64,000 nt of DNA from DATAJX01 sp036261915 (lineage in GTDB: Bacteria > Pseudomonadota > Alphaproteobacteria > UBA2136 > UBA6156): positions 186,001 through 250,000 of the forward strand of contig DATAJX010000002.1 of NCBI GenBank assembly GCA_036261915.1, given 5' to 3'. Under the pieces are notes generated by a model. That model searched no databases. It was not told the origin of the DNA and saw only the letters and a program-made list of their open reading frames with translations. Shown piece after piece: positions 51,005 through 59,617 of this stretch (the stretch's first letter is position 1; every line of letters starts with the position of its first letter). A program made the position numbers and the translations under genes.

Positions 51005-51577
51005 ATGGAAGACGTGCTGACCATCCGCACCGAGCGGACCCCCAACCCCAACAGCCTGAAATATGTACTGGGCCGTGCGCTTGTGCCCGGCGGCAGCGCC
51101 AACTTCCCCACACCTGAAAGCGCCAAGGGCCGCAGCCCGTTGGCCGAAAAGATTTACACGGTGCCGGGTGTGCTGGGTGTGTTCATCGGCCCCGACTTTT
51201 TTACCTTGACGCGTGACGAAGGCGTGAACTGGAGCAGCGTGAACGAAGTGCTGGCCCCTGCGCTGGAAGCCTTTTTTGCCAGTGGCGCCCCTGTGCTGGA
51301 GGGCAAGGCCGAAGTGCGTGCGCCCATGTTCGAGCACAACGAAGCCGATGCCGGGCTGGTAGCCAAGATCGAGGAGCTTCTGGAAAGCCAGGTGCGCCCT
51401 GCCGTGAGCCAGGATGGTGGAGATATTGTGTTCCGTGGCTTTGAAAAAGGCATTGTTTACCTTGAACTGCACGGCGCCTGCAGCAGCTGCCCCAGCAGCA
51501 CGGCAACCCTGAAGGCCGGGGTGGAGAGCATGCTGAAATTGCACTTGCCGCAAGTCGTCGAAGTCCAGGCCATCTAA
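51005..51577 (+). CDS. nfuA: NfuA-type iron-sulfur scaffold protein
   Basis: A 190-residue protein with an N-terminal Nfu domain (about residues 5-90: RTERTPNPNSLKYVLGRAL) and a C-terminal NifU-like domain (about 115-188) with CSSCPSS carrying the cluster-binding CxxC. It delivers Fe-S clusters to target proteins. The 30-base gap from the permease gene leaves the co-transcription question open. Confidence 0.93.
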   Translation: MEDVLTIRTERTPNPNSLKYVLGRALVPGGSANFPTPESAKGRSPLAEKIYTVPGVLGVFIGPDFFTLTRDEGVNWSSVNEVLAPALEAFFASGAPVLEGKAEVRAPMFEHNEADAGLVAKIEELLESQVRPAVSQDGGDIVFRGFEKGIVYLELHGACSSCPSSTATLKAGVESMLKLHLPQVVEVQAI

Positions 51578-51726
51578 GCTTCTTATTAGACAAACTGTGG
51601 CCGAAATATCGGCCTATTTGTATGTCAAATGGTGCATCGCACGGCTACTTTTTGGCAAAACCGCCGGGTTGGCGCACTATGTAAAAAACAAGTCTGGGAT
51701 CAACCAGTGGGAAAAAGGAGTGCACG

Positions 51727-52254
51727 ATGCCGGGTAGCCTAGCCGACCGACTGCTGGACCTTGCCGCCGGTTGCCCTGTTGATGCCGCTGCTTACCACCG
51801 CTATTCGCTGAACATCCCCCGACTCACCGCCATGGGAAAAGCCTACCGTGCCGGGTGGCTACACAACGTGTTGCGCCGGATTACACCTTTTACCGCCTAC
51901 AGCCTTGATGACTATGTGGCGATGGCCGACCTGTTTGTGACCGATGCCTTTACCGCCCAAAGCATGTTGCAGAAAATGAGCGCCGACCTGAACGCTTTTG
52001 CCACGGCGGCGGGTGTTAACCCCTGTGCGAGCGACGCCGCCGATGCGGAGCACGAAGCTTTGCGTGTGCACTGCGCGCTGTATGGCACCATTGGCAAATT
52101 GCTGGGTGAGAAATTTGACCTGACGCCGCCTGCGCCCTTTGCCTGCACCGTGCTGGGCCGCAGCCAGCAGGCCGAAATGAATTTTGTTCGCGGGTTTATT
52201 GATACCGGTGCGCCCAGACTGCCAACCTGGCTGAACAGCGACCCGGACTATTAA
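51727..52254 (+). CDS. Hypothetical protein
   Basis: A 175-residue soluble protein from ATG 51727, with AAAGGAG upstream. It looks all-helical with two Cys (PVD..., and NPCASDAADAEHEALR). No signal peptide or known motif. The 149-bp gap before it has AT-rich sequence but no clear terminator. The family is not recognised. Confidence 0.65.
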   Translation: MPGSLADRLLDLAAGCPVDAAAYHRYSLNIPRLTAMGKAYRAGWLHNVLRRITPFTAYSLDDYVAMADLFVTDAFTAQSMLQKMSADLNAFATAAGVNPCASDAADAEHEALRVHCALYGTIGKLLGEKFDLTPPAPFACTVLGRSQQAEMNFVRGFIDTGAPRLPTWLNSDPDY

Positions 52255-52324
52255 TTAATAGCGGCCTTGGCGGCTTCGCTTTTAAATAATGGTTTTTTTA
52301 CAGCGGGCGGGTGACACTAGGCGC

Positions 52325-52735
52325 ATGAAAAACACAAACAACCTCTGGTTTCTGGTACCGCTGGCCGCTGCGGCCGGTGTTGCTCTGGTAGCCCTTTCGG
52401 CTTGTACGAGCCCCAAGGCCATTCAAAACGATTACACCTTTACCCCGCCCGCCGATGAGCAGGGACAGATGTGTGTTGCCAACTGCGCCACCACCCACGC
52501 CACGTGCGTGCAAACCTGCGAAACCCGCAAGTACAAGTGCAACAAGTTTGAAAGCAAGGCCGTGCGCGGCGATGTGATCGTGAAAGCCGGTGACGACCCT
52601 GCCTGCGAAGTAGTGGTGTGCGAAAATAAGTGCGCCGAAACCCTGAGCGGTTGCTATACCAGTTGCGGCGGGACAGTGACCAAGAACACCACCGTGACCA
52701 AGGTGGACCCTACCAAGCCGTTGAGCGAACAATAG
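52325..52735 (+). CDS. Cys-rich lipoprotein
   Basis: A 136-residue protein with a lipoprotein signal peptide (KNTNNLWFLVPLAAAAGVAL) and lipobox LSAC. The mature part has about 11 Cys in patterns such as CVANCATTHATCVQTCETRKYKC and CENKCAETLSGCYTSC, which suggest disulfides or metal sites. It is likely anchored in an envelope membrane. Function unknown. A terminator follows. Confidence 0.78.
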   Translation: MKNTNNLWFLVPLAAAAGVALVALSACTSPKAIQNDYTFTPPADEQGQMCVANCATTHATCVQTCETRKYKCNKFESKAVRGDVIVKAGDDPACEVVVCENKCAETLSGCYTSCGGTVTKNTTVTKVDPTKPLSEQ

Positions 52736-52748
52736 GAAGAAAGAACAT

Positions 52749-52782
52749 AAAAAAACGGCAACCAGACAGGTTGCCGTTTTTG
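52749..52782. terminator. Bidirectional terminator
   Basis: AAAAAACGGCAACC-AGACA-GGTTGCCGTTTTT between convergent genes. Confidence 0.88.
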
Positions 52783-52790
52783 TTTGTGGG

Positions 52791-53198
52791 TTACTGCCTG
52801 TCGCTGCAAAAGCCGATGGCGTTGATGTCGCACTGGCGAATGTTGTTTTGGGCATAACAGCTATCATAAGCAGCCTGTTTGGTAGGGCCGTTGCCCCAGC
52901 CCACCGCACCGCGGTTGGCGAGGGTACTGACAGTGATATAACCGCAGCCGCCGTAGCTCCAGTTACCGACAACGCGGCAATTGCGGCCGCCGTTGCGTTG
53001 GCACGAGTTGATGGCGCGGTTCTGGGCTTCGGCCGCCGACCTGCCGCCGCCGGTGCCGACCGATACATAGTTGGTATCGCCCGATTCCCAGATGCCTGCG
53101 GCGGAAGCGCCGTGGGTTTGCGCCGAGGCGGCAGAAAAAGTCGCGAACGAAACGAAGGCCGAAACAATGCATGTTGCCATTAAGCGGGAGATTTTCAT
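52791..53198 (-). CDS. DUF4189-like exported protein
   Basis: A 135-residue protein with a signal peptide (MKISRLMATCIVSAFVSFATFSAASA). The segment RSAAEAQNRAINSCQR...NCRVVGNW...CGYITV and the WGNGPTKQAAYDSC pattern fit DUF4189, a small disulfide-rich domain. The role is unknown. It shares a terminator with the Cys-rich lipoprotein; AT-rich sequence with a promoter-like TATACG lies upstream. Confidence 0.75.
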   Translation of the reverse strand: MKISRLMATCIVSAFVSFATFSAASAQTHGASAAGIWESGDTNYVSVGTGGGRSAAEAQNRAINSCQRNGGRNCRVVGNWSYGGCGYITVSTLANRGAVGWGNGPTKQAAYDSCYAQNNIRQCDINAIGFCSDRQ

Positions 53199-53345
53199 GA
53201 GGAAACCTCTGGTAGCCTTCCCTCACGCCGGAAGGCGGTGGTGGGAAATAACGAGGTTAGAAAACGGGATGCGTGATGGGAAAAACGTATAACGAATAAG
53301 GAATTATACGTCAAAGGGGCCTTGCGGCCCCTTTGGTTATTCAAT

Positions 53346-53365
53346 CTGGCGCGCCCGAAAGGATT
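53346..53365. repeat. Duplicate of the tRNA-Arg 3' end
   Basis: These 20 bases match 53477-53496, the 3' end of the tRNA-Arg, exactly; after the match the sequences part. A GC-rich hairpin at 53312-53335 (CAAAGGGGCC-TTGC-GGCCCCTTTG) follows it just as the tRNA's own hairpin does. It is an attachment-site remnant or what is left of a tandem tRNA copy. Confidence 0.75.
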
Positions 53366-53431
53366 GCCCCAGTGTCTTTATGAAATGGGAAGAATAGGGG
53401 ATGGGGCGTTCCTTTCGGAATCACAAGTGAG

Positions 53432-53475
53432 TTATAAAAGAAAGAGGGGCCAAACAGCCCCTCTTTCTTTTATAA
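53432..53475 (-). terminator. Terminator of tRNA-Arg: 19-bp perfect stem
   Basis: TTATAAAAGAAAGAGGGGC-(6)-GCCCCTCTTTCTTTTATAA. It lies 2 bases past the encoded CCA of tRNA-Arg. Confidence 0.8.
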
Positions 53476-53477
53476 AC

Positions 53478-53554
53478 TGGCGCGCCCGAAAGGATTCGAA
53501 CCCTTAACCTTCAGATCCGTAGTCTAACGCTCTATCCAGTTGAGCTACGGGCGC
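53478..53554 (-). tRNA. tRNA-Arg, anticodon ACG
   Basis: A 77-base cloverleaf on the minus strand: acceptor GCGCCCG / CGGGCGC with discriminator G, anticodon arm TTAGA-CTACGGA-TCTGA giving ACG (read as ICG after deamination), and T arm GGTTCGAATC. CCA is encoded. Its 3' end is duplicated at 53346-53365. Confidence 0.96.
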
Positions 53555-53633
53555 GGAACGAACTTTGCAGTTCGTGGGGGCCATATGGCTTGATGGGTTT
53601 GCGCTGTCAAGGCCGAGTTGTTATAACTATTGC

Positions 53634-54182
53634 GTGAACCGCACTTATTTATTGGCCTTTGTGGCCGCCTTGCTAGGCCTTTGGGCTTATTTTGCCGCCG
53701 GTTGGCCTGCCGCGGCCTGGCTGACCGCCATTGCCTGCGTTTTGGTGATGCTGACCGACCATGACCTGCGCACCGGCCTTCTGCCTAATGAACTGACCTT
53801 GCCGTTATTGGCTTCGGGGCTGGTTTTTGCCTCGTATGCACTGGGGATTGGCTGGCAGCAAAGCCTGCTGGGGGCTGTGGCCGGTGGTGGCGTGGCCGGG
53901 CTGGTGATCGCGCTTTCGGCCTATGCCACCGGCAAGCCCGGTTGGGGCATGGGCGATTTGAAGCTTTTGGCCGCCCTAGGGGCCTGGGTGGGCGGCAGCG
54001 GCATTTTGCCGATTGTTTTGTTCTCCAGTTGTTTGGCGGTGGCCTGGCTGGGCTGGCTGCGGTTTGGCCGGGGCAGACGGGTGCGGCAGATTGCCTTTGG
54101 CCCGTTTTTGGCCATTGGCGGGTGGCTGGTGCTGCTTTACCAGCCCATATTTTGGCAGATATTGATGGAATATAGCCTGTGA
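53634..54182 (+). CDS. Type IV prepilin peptidase (A24, CpaA/TadV-like)
   Basis: A 182-residue membrane protein with about six helices. The catalytic Asp residues are in TDHDLRTGLLPN and GMGDLKL, the two A24 signatures. The N-terminal methylase domain of PilD is missing, so it is a stand-alone peptidase as in Tad/Cpa pilus systems. No pilus gene is next to it. The start is a GTG at 53634. Its end overlaps the next gene by 4 bases (GTGA). Confidence 0.88.
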   Translation: MNRTYLLAFVAALLGLWAYFAAGWPAAAWLTAIACVLVMLTDHDLRTGLLPNELTLPLLASGLVFASYALGIGWQQSLLGAVAGGGVAGLVIALSAYATGKPGWGMGDLKLLAALGAWVGGSGILPIVLFSSCLAVAWLGWLRFGRGRRVRQIAFGPFLAIGGWLVLLYQPIFWQILMEYSL

Positions 54183-54898
54183 GCGCCATTTTTCCGCCAT
54201 TGGCCCTGACCATAGTAGAGGCCCTGAAAGGGCACGATACCCGTGCGGTTGGCGGCTGGGTAAGGGCGCTACTGCGTGGCGAAAGCATGGCCGGGGTTGA
54301 ATGCGACCTGGCCACCACCGCCACTCCCGACCAGATGGCCGAGGCTTTTACCAAAGCCCTGCTGGAATTTGGAGAGGATGGCCGCCGATGGGGCACGCTG
54401 GTGGTGCGCGATGGTGCCGAAACGATTGAAGTGACCACGCTGCGCCAGGACAGCTACAAAGCCGGCAGCCGTTACCCAGACGTGCAGTGGACCACCGATT
54501 GGAACGTGGATGCGCCGCGCCGCGATTTTACCTTCAATGCCATTTACATGGGGGCCGACGGCACGGCGTTTGACCCCTTTAACGGCCAGAATGATTTAGC
54601 CGGGGGCATTGTGCGGTTTATTGGTGAGCCGAACGTGCGCCTCAGCGAAGACCCTTTGCGCTGGTTGCGTTTTTGGCGTTTTTGCGGCCGCTACGGGTTG
54701 GCGGGTTACACCGATGCGATGAAGGAGGTGCTGACGATTTCCGCCCCCGCGCTACGCAACTTAAGCCGCCACCGCGTTGCCCATGAGTGGGAAAAGCTTC
54801 AACATACGGCCCATGCGTCCGAGGTGCTGAAAATACTGCGCCTTGAGGGGTGGCAGAAACTGATCAACGAAAGGCTGGGCCATGGCTCCGAAATCTAA
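54179..54898 (+). CDS. Short CCA-adding-enzyme-like nucleotidyltransferase
   Basis: A 239-residue protein with the head and neck of a class II CCA-adding/poly(A) polymerase: GGWVRALLRG (25-34), RRDFTFNAIY, and EDPLRWLRFWRFCGRYG. The catalytic DxD pair reads Glu41-x-Asp43. The body and tail helices that normally extend to about 400 residues are almost entirely absent. It could still repair CCA ends or have another nucleotide-transfer role. GTG start; it overlaps the SCO1 gene by 17 bases. Confidence 0.82.
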   Translation: MSAIFPPLALTIVEALKGHDTRAVGGWVRALLRGESMAGVECDLATTATPDQMAEAFTKALLEFGEDGRRWGTLVVRDGAETIEVTTLRQDSYKAGSRYPDVQWTTDWNVDAPRRDFTFNAIYMGADGTAFDPFNGQNDLAGGIVRFIGEPNVRLSEDPLRWLRFWRFCGRYGLAGYTDAMKEVLTISAPALRNLSRHRVAHEWEKLQHTAHASEVLKILRLEGWQKLINERLGHGSEI

Positions 54899-55646
54899 AA
54901 ATAAAAAAACCACCAAAGCGGCTGTTAAACCCGCAGCGCAAAAAAACACCGCAACTCCACTGGCCAAGCGCGTGCGCCCGGTGGCCCATTGGCTGGAAAT
55001 GCTTCCCCCGATTTTGATGGCGTTGGCCGTTGCGCTGGCGTTGGCTGCAGGTGCGGTTTACCTGCTGGTACTACGCCCGGCCATGGTAGCGCGTGAGACG
55101 GCCAAGGAAATGCCGCCCATTGGTGCCAGCTTCAGCATGATCAACGACAAAGGCCAGCCGGTGACCGAGCGTAACTTGGCCAACGGGCATGATTACCACC
55201 TGGTGTTTTTTGGCTTTACGCACTGCCCCGATATTTGCCCCACCATGCTGAACACCATTGCTGCCGCCATGCAAAAGCTGCCTGCCCAGACGCAGGATCG
55301 CGTGAAGACAGTGCTGGTGAGTGTTGACCCCCGCCGCGACACGCCTGCCCGGATGCGCGAGTATCTTGATGGCTTCGACAAGCGCTTCATTGGATGGACC
55401 GGCCCCAAGGACGAGATCGACCGCATGACCAAAGGCTACATGGCGTTTTATTCCATTAAAGAGCCCGACCACATGGAAGGCATGGACATGAGCGAGCACG
55501 AACATGGCGATAACAGCGACATGGTTGAGATCAACCACAGCAGTGTGCTGTATCTGATGGGCCCCGACGGCAAGTATGTGACCCACATGAGCCAGGAAGA
55601 CGGTGCCGACGGCATTGCCACGCGGATTGCCGAATTTGTGAAATAA
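54882..55646 (+). CDS. SCO1/SenC-type copper protein
   Basis: A 254-residue protein anchored by one membrane span (about residues 41-63) with a thioredoxin-like domain outside. Copper ligands are Cys115 and Cys119 in CPDIC and His219. SCO proteins load copper into cytochrome c oxidase. Two additions are seen: a Lys-rich cytosolic tail (residues 1-32) and a His/Met-rich insertion HMEGMDMSEHEH (about 197-208). A terminator follows. Confidence 0.9.
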   Translation: MAPKSKNKKTTKAAVKPAAQKNTATPLAKRVRPVAHWLEMLPPILMALAVALALAAGAVYLLVLRPAMVARETAKEMPPIGASFSMINDKGQPVTERNLANGHDYHLVFFGFTHCPDICPTMLNTIAAAMQKLPAQTQDRVKTVLVSVDPRRDTPARMREYLDGFDKRFIGWTGPKDEIDRMTKGYMAFYSIKEPDHMEGMDMSEHEHGDNSDMVEINHSSVLYLMGPDGKYVTHMSQEDGADGIATRIAEFVK

Positions 55647-55665
55647 CGGCTGCTATGCTGCAAGG

Positions 55666-55693
55666 GAAGGGGGCCACACCCCCTTCTTTTTAT
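55666..55693 (+). terminator. Rho-independent terminator
   Basis: GAAGGGGG-CCACA-CCCCCTTC followed by TTTTTATTTT. Confidence 0.88.
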
Positions 55694-55751
55694 TTTGTGC
55701 TGTGCACTAAAATGGTCTGGGCGAGTGGCGTTTTTAGGATTACACAACCCC

Positions 55752-58079
55752 ATGGAAAAAGAACAGTTACGCGAGGCAGCGCTTAAGTATCATGCCGATT
55801 CCCGCCCCGGTAAGATCGAGGTTGTCTCCACCAAGCCGTTAATGACCCAGAGTGACTTGAGTTTGGGTTATACACCAGGCGTAGCCGAGGTTTGCCTTGA
55901 TATTCAGGAGCACCCCGAGCACGCCAATTTATATACCGCCAAGGCTAATCTGGTGGCGGTCATCACTAACGGCACTGCGGTGCTGGGGCTTGGCAACATC
56001 GGCCCGCTGGCCGGCAAGCCGGTGATGGAAGGCAAGGCTGTTCTGTTCAAAAAATTCGCCGACATTGACGTGTTCGACCTTGAGGTGGCCGAAACTGACC
56101 CCGAGAAGTTTGTTGAGACCGTGGTACGGCTGGCGCCCACCTTCGGCGGCATCAACCTTGAGGACATCAAGGCACCGGAATGTTTTTACATTGAAAACGA
56201 ATTGCGCAAGCGGCTCGATATCCCCGTGCTGCATGATGACCAGCACGGCACCGCCATTATTGTGCTGGCGGCGTTCATCAACAGCCTGCGCGTAACCGGC
56301 AAAGACAAGGCCAACGTGAAAATAGCCTGCAGCGGCGCCGGTGCCGCAGGGCTGGCCTGCATGAACCTGTTGGTTGATTACGGTGTGCCGATCGGGAACA
56401 TCACGTTGGTGGATGTGAACGGGGTCATTCATAACGGCCGCGACGATCTGACCGAGCAGCACAAGCCCTTTGCGCGCGACACCAAGATGCGCATTCTGGC
56501 CGACGCGCTTGACGGCGCCGATTACTTCTTCGGCGTTTCGGCCGGCGGCATTTTAAAACCCGCGATGGTGAAGAAGATGGCCGACAAACCGGTTATTTTT
56601 GCCATGGCCAACCCCACGCCCGAGATCATGCCCGACGTGGCGCTTGAGGCCCGGCCCGATGCCATCATCGGTACCGGCCGTTCCGACTTCCCCAACCAGA
56701 TCAACAACGTGTTGGGCTTCCCGTACCTGTTCCGTGGCGCGCTCGATTGCGGTGCCAGTACCTTTAACACCGAAATGAAAGTGGCCGCCGCCGAAGCGTT
56801 GGCTGCCCTGGCGCGGCGCGAGGTTGAGCCGAGCGTGGCACAGGCCTACCGCGGCCAGCGGTTGCGCTTTGGGCCTGAATACCTGATCCCGAAGCCGTTC
56901 GACCCGCGCCTGCTGAGCAGCATTGCGCCTGCGGTGGCCAAAGCCGCCATGGATACCGGTGTGGCCAGTCGCCCGATTGCCGATCTGCGTGCTTATGCCC
57001 AGGATCTGCTGGGCAAGGTCGACCAGAGCTTTTCCATCATGCGTCAAATTTACATGCAGGCGCAGCCGGTGGAAGGCGAGGCGCTCAAGCGGATCGTTTA
57101 CCCTGAAGGCGAAGACATTCGCATTCTGCAAACCGCGCAGGAAGTGGTTAACCTGGGTATCGGCAAGCCGGTGCTGCTGGGGCGCCCCGAGGTGGTCGAG
57201 CCTCTGATCAAAGAACTTGGCCTTACCTTTACGCTGGGTGAAGAGGTTGAGCTTATCAACCCGCAAGACGACGAACGCCTGCCCGAGTATGCCGAGGAAT
57301 ATTACACCATCCGCAGGCGCGACGGCGTGAGCCGTGCCGAAGCGCACGTGCACCTGCGCAGCCGCTGGCTGACGTGGGCTTGTTTAATGGTGCGCCGTGG
57401 CGAGGCCGATGCCGTGGTGTGCGGCGTGTCGGGCCGCTTCATGCGCTTTTTAAACGTGGCCGCGCACCTGATCAATGGCGACAAAAGCACCGAGCATATT
57501 TATGCGCTGAACGTGGTGATGGCCCCCAGCAGCGGCAGCAATGGCGGCCAACTGCTGGCCCTGTGCGATACCCACGTGCAGGCCAACCCCACCGCCGAGC
57601 AGATTGCCGAAATGACCGCCATGGCCTGTGCCGAGCTGCAGCACTTTGGGGTAACGCCCCGGGTTGCGCTGCTCAGCCACAGCAACTTCGGCAGTTCGGT
57701 GACACCCCAAAGCCGTAAGTTGCAGGAAGCGCGGGATTTGATTGTACAGCGCCATCCGCATATTAACGTAGAAGGTGAAATGCAGGCCGACACCGCCCTT
57801 AACATGGATGTGATGCAGCGCATCTTCCCGGCCTCGGTGCTTACCGAGCCTGCCAACACGCTTATTTTCCCCGATGTGGACAGCGGCAACATCGCCTTCA
57901 ACCTGCTGCGCATGACCATGCCGGGCGCCGAGTACATCGGTCCGATACTGATGGGCATGCAAAAGCCTATTCATATTTTGTCGGTTGAAGCGCCGGTGCG
58001 CCGGGTGGTGAACATGACCGCGCTGGCTATTGTGCAGGCGCAAGCCCAGGCCATGCGCAACAAGGGCCAAAAAGCCTAG
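55752..58079 (+). CDS. maeB: NADP-dependent malic enzyme with phosphotransacetylase-like domain
   Basis: A 775-residue protein that decarboxylates malate to pyruvate, making NADPH. The malic-enzyme part (about residues 1-420) has SLGYTPGVAEVC, HDDQHGTA and the NAD(P) site GAGAAGLACM. A phosphotransacetylase-like part (about 430-770) follows; in this family it is thought to be regulatory. ATG 55752 starts MEKEQLREAALKYH. mgtE starts 2 bases after its stop. Confidence 0.95.
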   Translation: MEKEQLREAALKYHADSRPGKIEVVSTKPLMTQSDLSLGYTPGVAEVCLDIQEHPEHANLYTAKANLVAVITNGTAVLGLGNIGPLAGKPVMEGKAVLFKKFADIDVFDLEVAETDPEKFVETVVRLAPTFGGINLEDIKAPECFYIENELRKRLDIPVLHDDQHGTAIIVLAAFINSLRVTGKDKANVKIACSGAGAAGLACMNLLVDYGVPIGNITLVDVNGVIHNGRDDLTEQHKPFARDTKMRILADALDGADYFFGVSAGGILKPAMVKKMADKPVIFAMANPTPEIMPDVALEARPDAIIGTGRSDFPNQINNVLGFPYLFRGALDCGASTFNTEMKVAAAEALAALARREVEPSVAQAYRGQRLRFGPEYLIPKPFDPRLLSSIAPAVAKAAMDTGVASRPIADLRAYAQDLLGKVDQSFSIMRQIYMQAQPVEGEALKRIVYPEGEDIRILQTAQEVVNLGIGKPVLLGRPEVVEPLIKELGLTFTLGEEVELINPQDDERLPEYAEEYYTIRRRDGVSRAEAHVHLRSRWLTWACLMVRRGEADAVVCGVSGRFMRFLNVAAHLINGDKSTEHIYALNVVMAPSSGSNGGQLLALCDTHVQANPTAEQIAEMTAMACAELQHFGVTPRVALLSHSNFGSSVTPQSRKLQEARDLIVQRHPHINVEGEMQADTALNMDVMQRIFPASVLTEPANTLIFPDVDSGNIAFNLLRMTMPGAEYIGPILMGMQKPIHILSVEAPVRRVVNMTALAIVQAQAQAMRNKGQKA

Positions 58080-58081
58080 CC

Positions 58082-59530
58082 ATGCCGGTTACCGCCAAGC
58101 CCACCCAAAAGCCTGTGCGGAAGGAAAAAAAGCCGGCCCTCAAGCCCGATGAAATGGGCCGTATCACCCCGTTGGGGCTTAGCGATGAACTTTATGTGAA
58201 AGTGCTCGATGCCCTTGAGCACGACCCTAAACCCCAGCGCGCCGTGCTGGAAGCATTGCTCGAGGATATCCACCCCGCCGACATTGCCAACCTGCTGGAA
58301 CGCCTGCCGCGCGACCGCCGTGCCGAGTTGTTGCCGTTTTTGCCTGAAGAGAAGGTGGGCAGCATCATCTCTGAACTCGAGCCGGGCGTGCAGGAACACG
58401 TGTTGCACCTGTTGCGTCCCGAAGACGTTAAGGAAGCCATTGAAGAACTGCCGAGCGACGACGCCGCCGACGTGGCCCGTGCGGCTGCCGATTCATCGGG
58501 GGAAACGAGCCCTAGGCTTGATGCCGAAACGATGCTGGCCGACTACCAGCAAAAGCGTCTGCTCAATTATGACCCTCATACCGCAGGCGGCCTGATGCAG
58601 CTGGAGGTGGTGACCGCTCCACGCACCCAAACGGTTGAGCAAACGCTTAAATACATCCGCGATAATTCAGACGATATGCCCATGCAGCCGGGCACCATTT
58701 TTGTGGTTAACGCACAACGCAAGCTATTGGGTACGGTGTCTATCAGCCGCCTTATCCAGGTGCCGCTTGAGTTGAAGCTGGGCGATGTGATGCGGCCAGA
58801 CCCATTAAGCGCAAAGCCCGATATGCCCAAGGCCGAAGTTGTCAGCATGTTTGAAAAGTACGACATGCATAACCTGGCCGTTATCAACCGCAGGGGGCAG
58901 CTTTTAGGTCGTATCGCCATCGACGACGTGCTCGACGTCGTTCTGGCCGAGGCAACCGACACCCAGGCCCGCTCGGTGGGTCTGGATGCCGATGAAGATC
59001 TGTTTGCGCCGGTGCTTACTACCACCCGTCACCGTTTGTTGTGGCTCATTATCAACCTGGGTACCGCCATTGCGGCTGCCGCAGTTATCGCGTTGTTTGA
59101 AGACAGTATCGCCAAGCTTACCCTGTTGGCGGTACTTATGCCCATTGTGGCCAGCATGGGTGGCAATGCCACCACGCAAACCCAAACCGTCATTATCCGC
59201 GGTATGGCGTTGGGGCAGGTGACCCGCCAAAACCGCCTGGCGCTGCTGACGCGTGAATTTCTGGCCAACCTCAATGTGAGTATGATCTTGGCGGCCACGC
59301 TCGGTATAGGTGTTGCAGTTCTTTACGGCCAGCCCAAACTGGCGGTGGTCATTGCGCTTGCGACCATCTGCAACCATATCATTGCGGCAATGGGCGGTTG
59401 GGTAACGCCCATTGTACTCAAGCGCTTCGGGTACGATCCCGCTATTGCGGCCAGCGTCATCACCACCACCTTTACCGATGTCGGCGGGTTCTTCTGCTTC
59501 CTTGGTTTGGCCACTTGGCTGCTGCTTTAA
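58082..59530 (+). CDS. mgtE: Magnesium transporter MgtE
   Basis: A 482-residue magnesium channel. An N-terminal superhelical domain (about 30-150), two CBS domains (about 165-290) and five membrane helices at the C-terminus form the MgtE layout; MPIVASMGGNATTQTQTVIIRGMA is a family motif of the pore. The CBS domains sense cytosolic Mg. The gene starts 2 bases after maeB's stop, so both are transcribed together. gyrA is 87 bases further. Confidence 0.95.
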   Translation: MPVTAKPTQKPVRKEKKPALKPDEMGRITPLGLSDELYVKVLDALEHDPKPQRAVLEALLEDIHPADIANLLERLPRDRRAELLPFLPEEKVGSIISELEPGVQEHVLHLLRPEDVKEAIEELPSDDAADVARAAADSSGETSPRLDAETMLADYQQKRLLNYDPHTAGGLMQLEVVTAPRTQTVEQTLKYIRDNSDDMPMQPGTIFVVNAQRKLLGTVSISRLIQVPLELKLGDVMRPDPLSAKPDMPKAEVVSMFEKYDMHNLAVINRRGQLLGRIAIDDVLDVVLAEATDTQARSVGLDADEDLFAPVLTTTRHRLLWLIINLGTAIAAAAVIALFEDSIAKLTLLAVLMPIVASMGGNATTQTQTVIIRGMALGQVTRQNRLALLTREFLANLNVSMILAATLGIGVAVLYGQPKLAVVIALATICNHIIAAMGGWVTPIVLKRFGYDPAIAASVITTTFTDVGGFFCFLGLATWLLL

Positions 59531-59617
59531 TCACCACTTTCTAGCCCTGTTTTTGGCCTCTTTTGGGCAGTTGTATGCTATATTCCGGCATCAAATTACT
59601 GGAGAGAAAATACACCC

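Noticed and set aside
53634..54182. Start of a Tad/Cpa pilus island
   Set aside because: Only the prepilin peptidase is present; neighbours are CCA-like and SCO1 genes.
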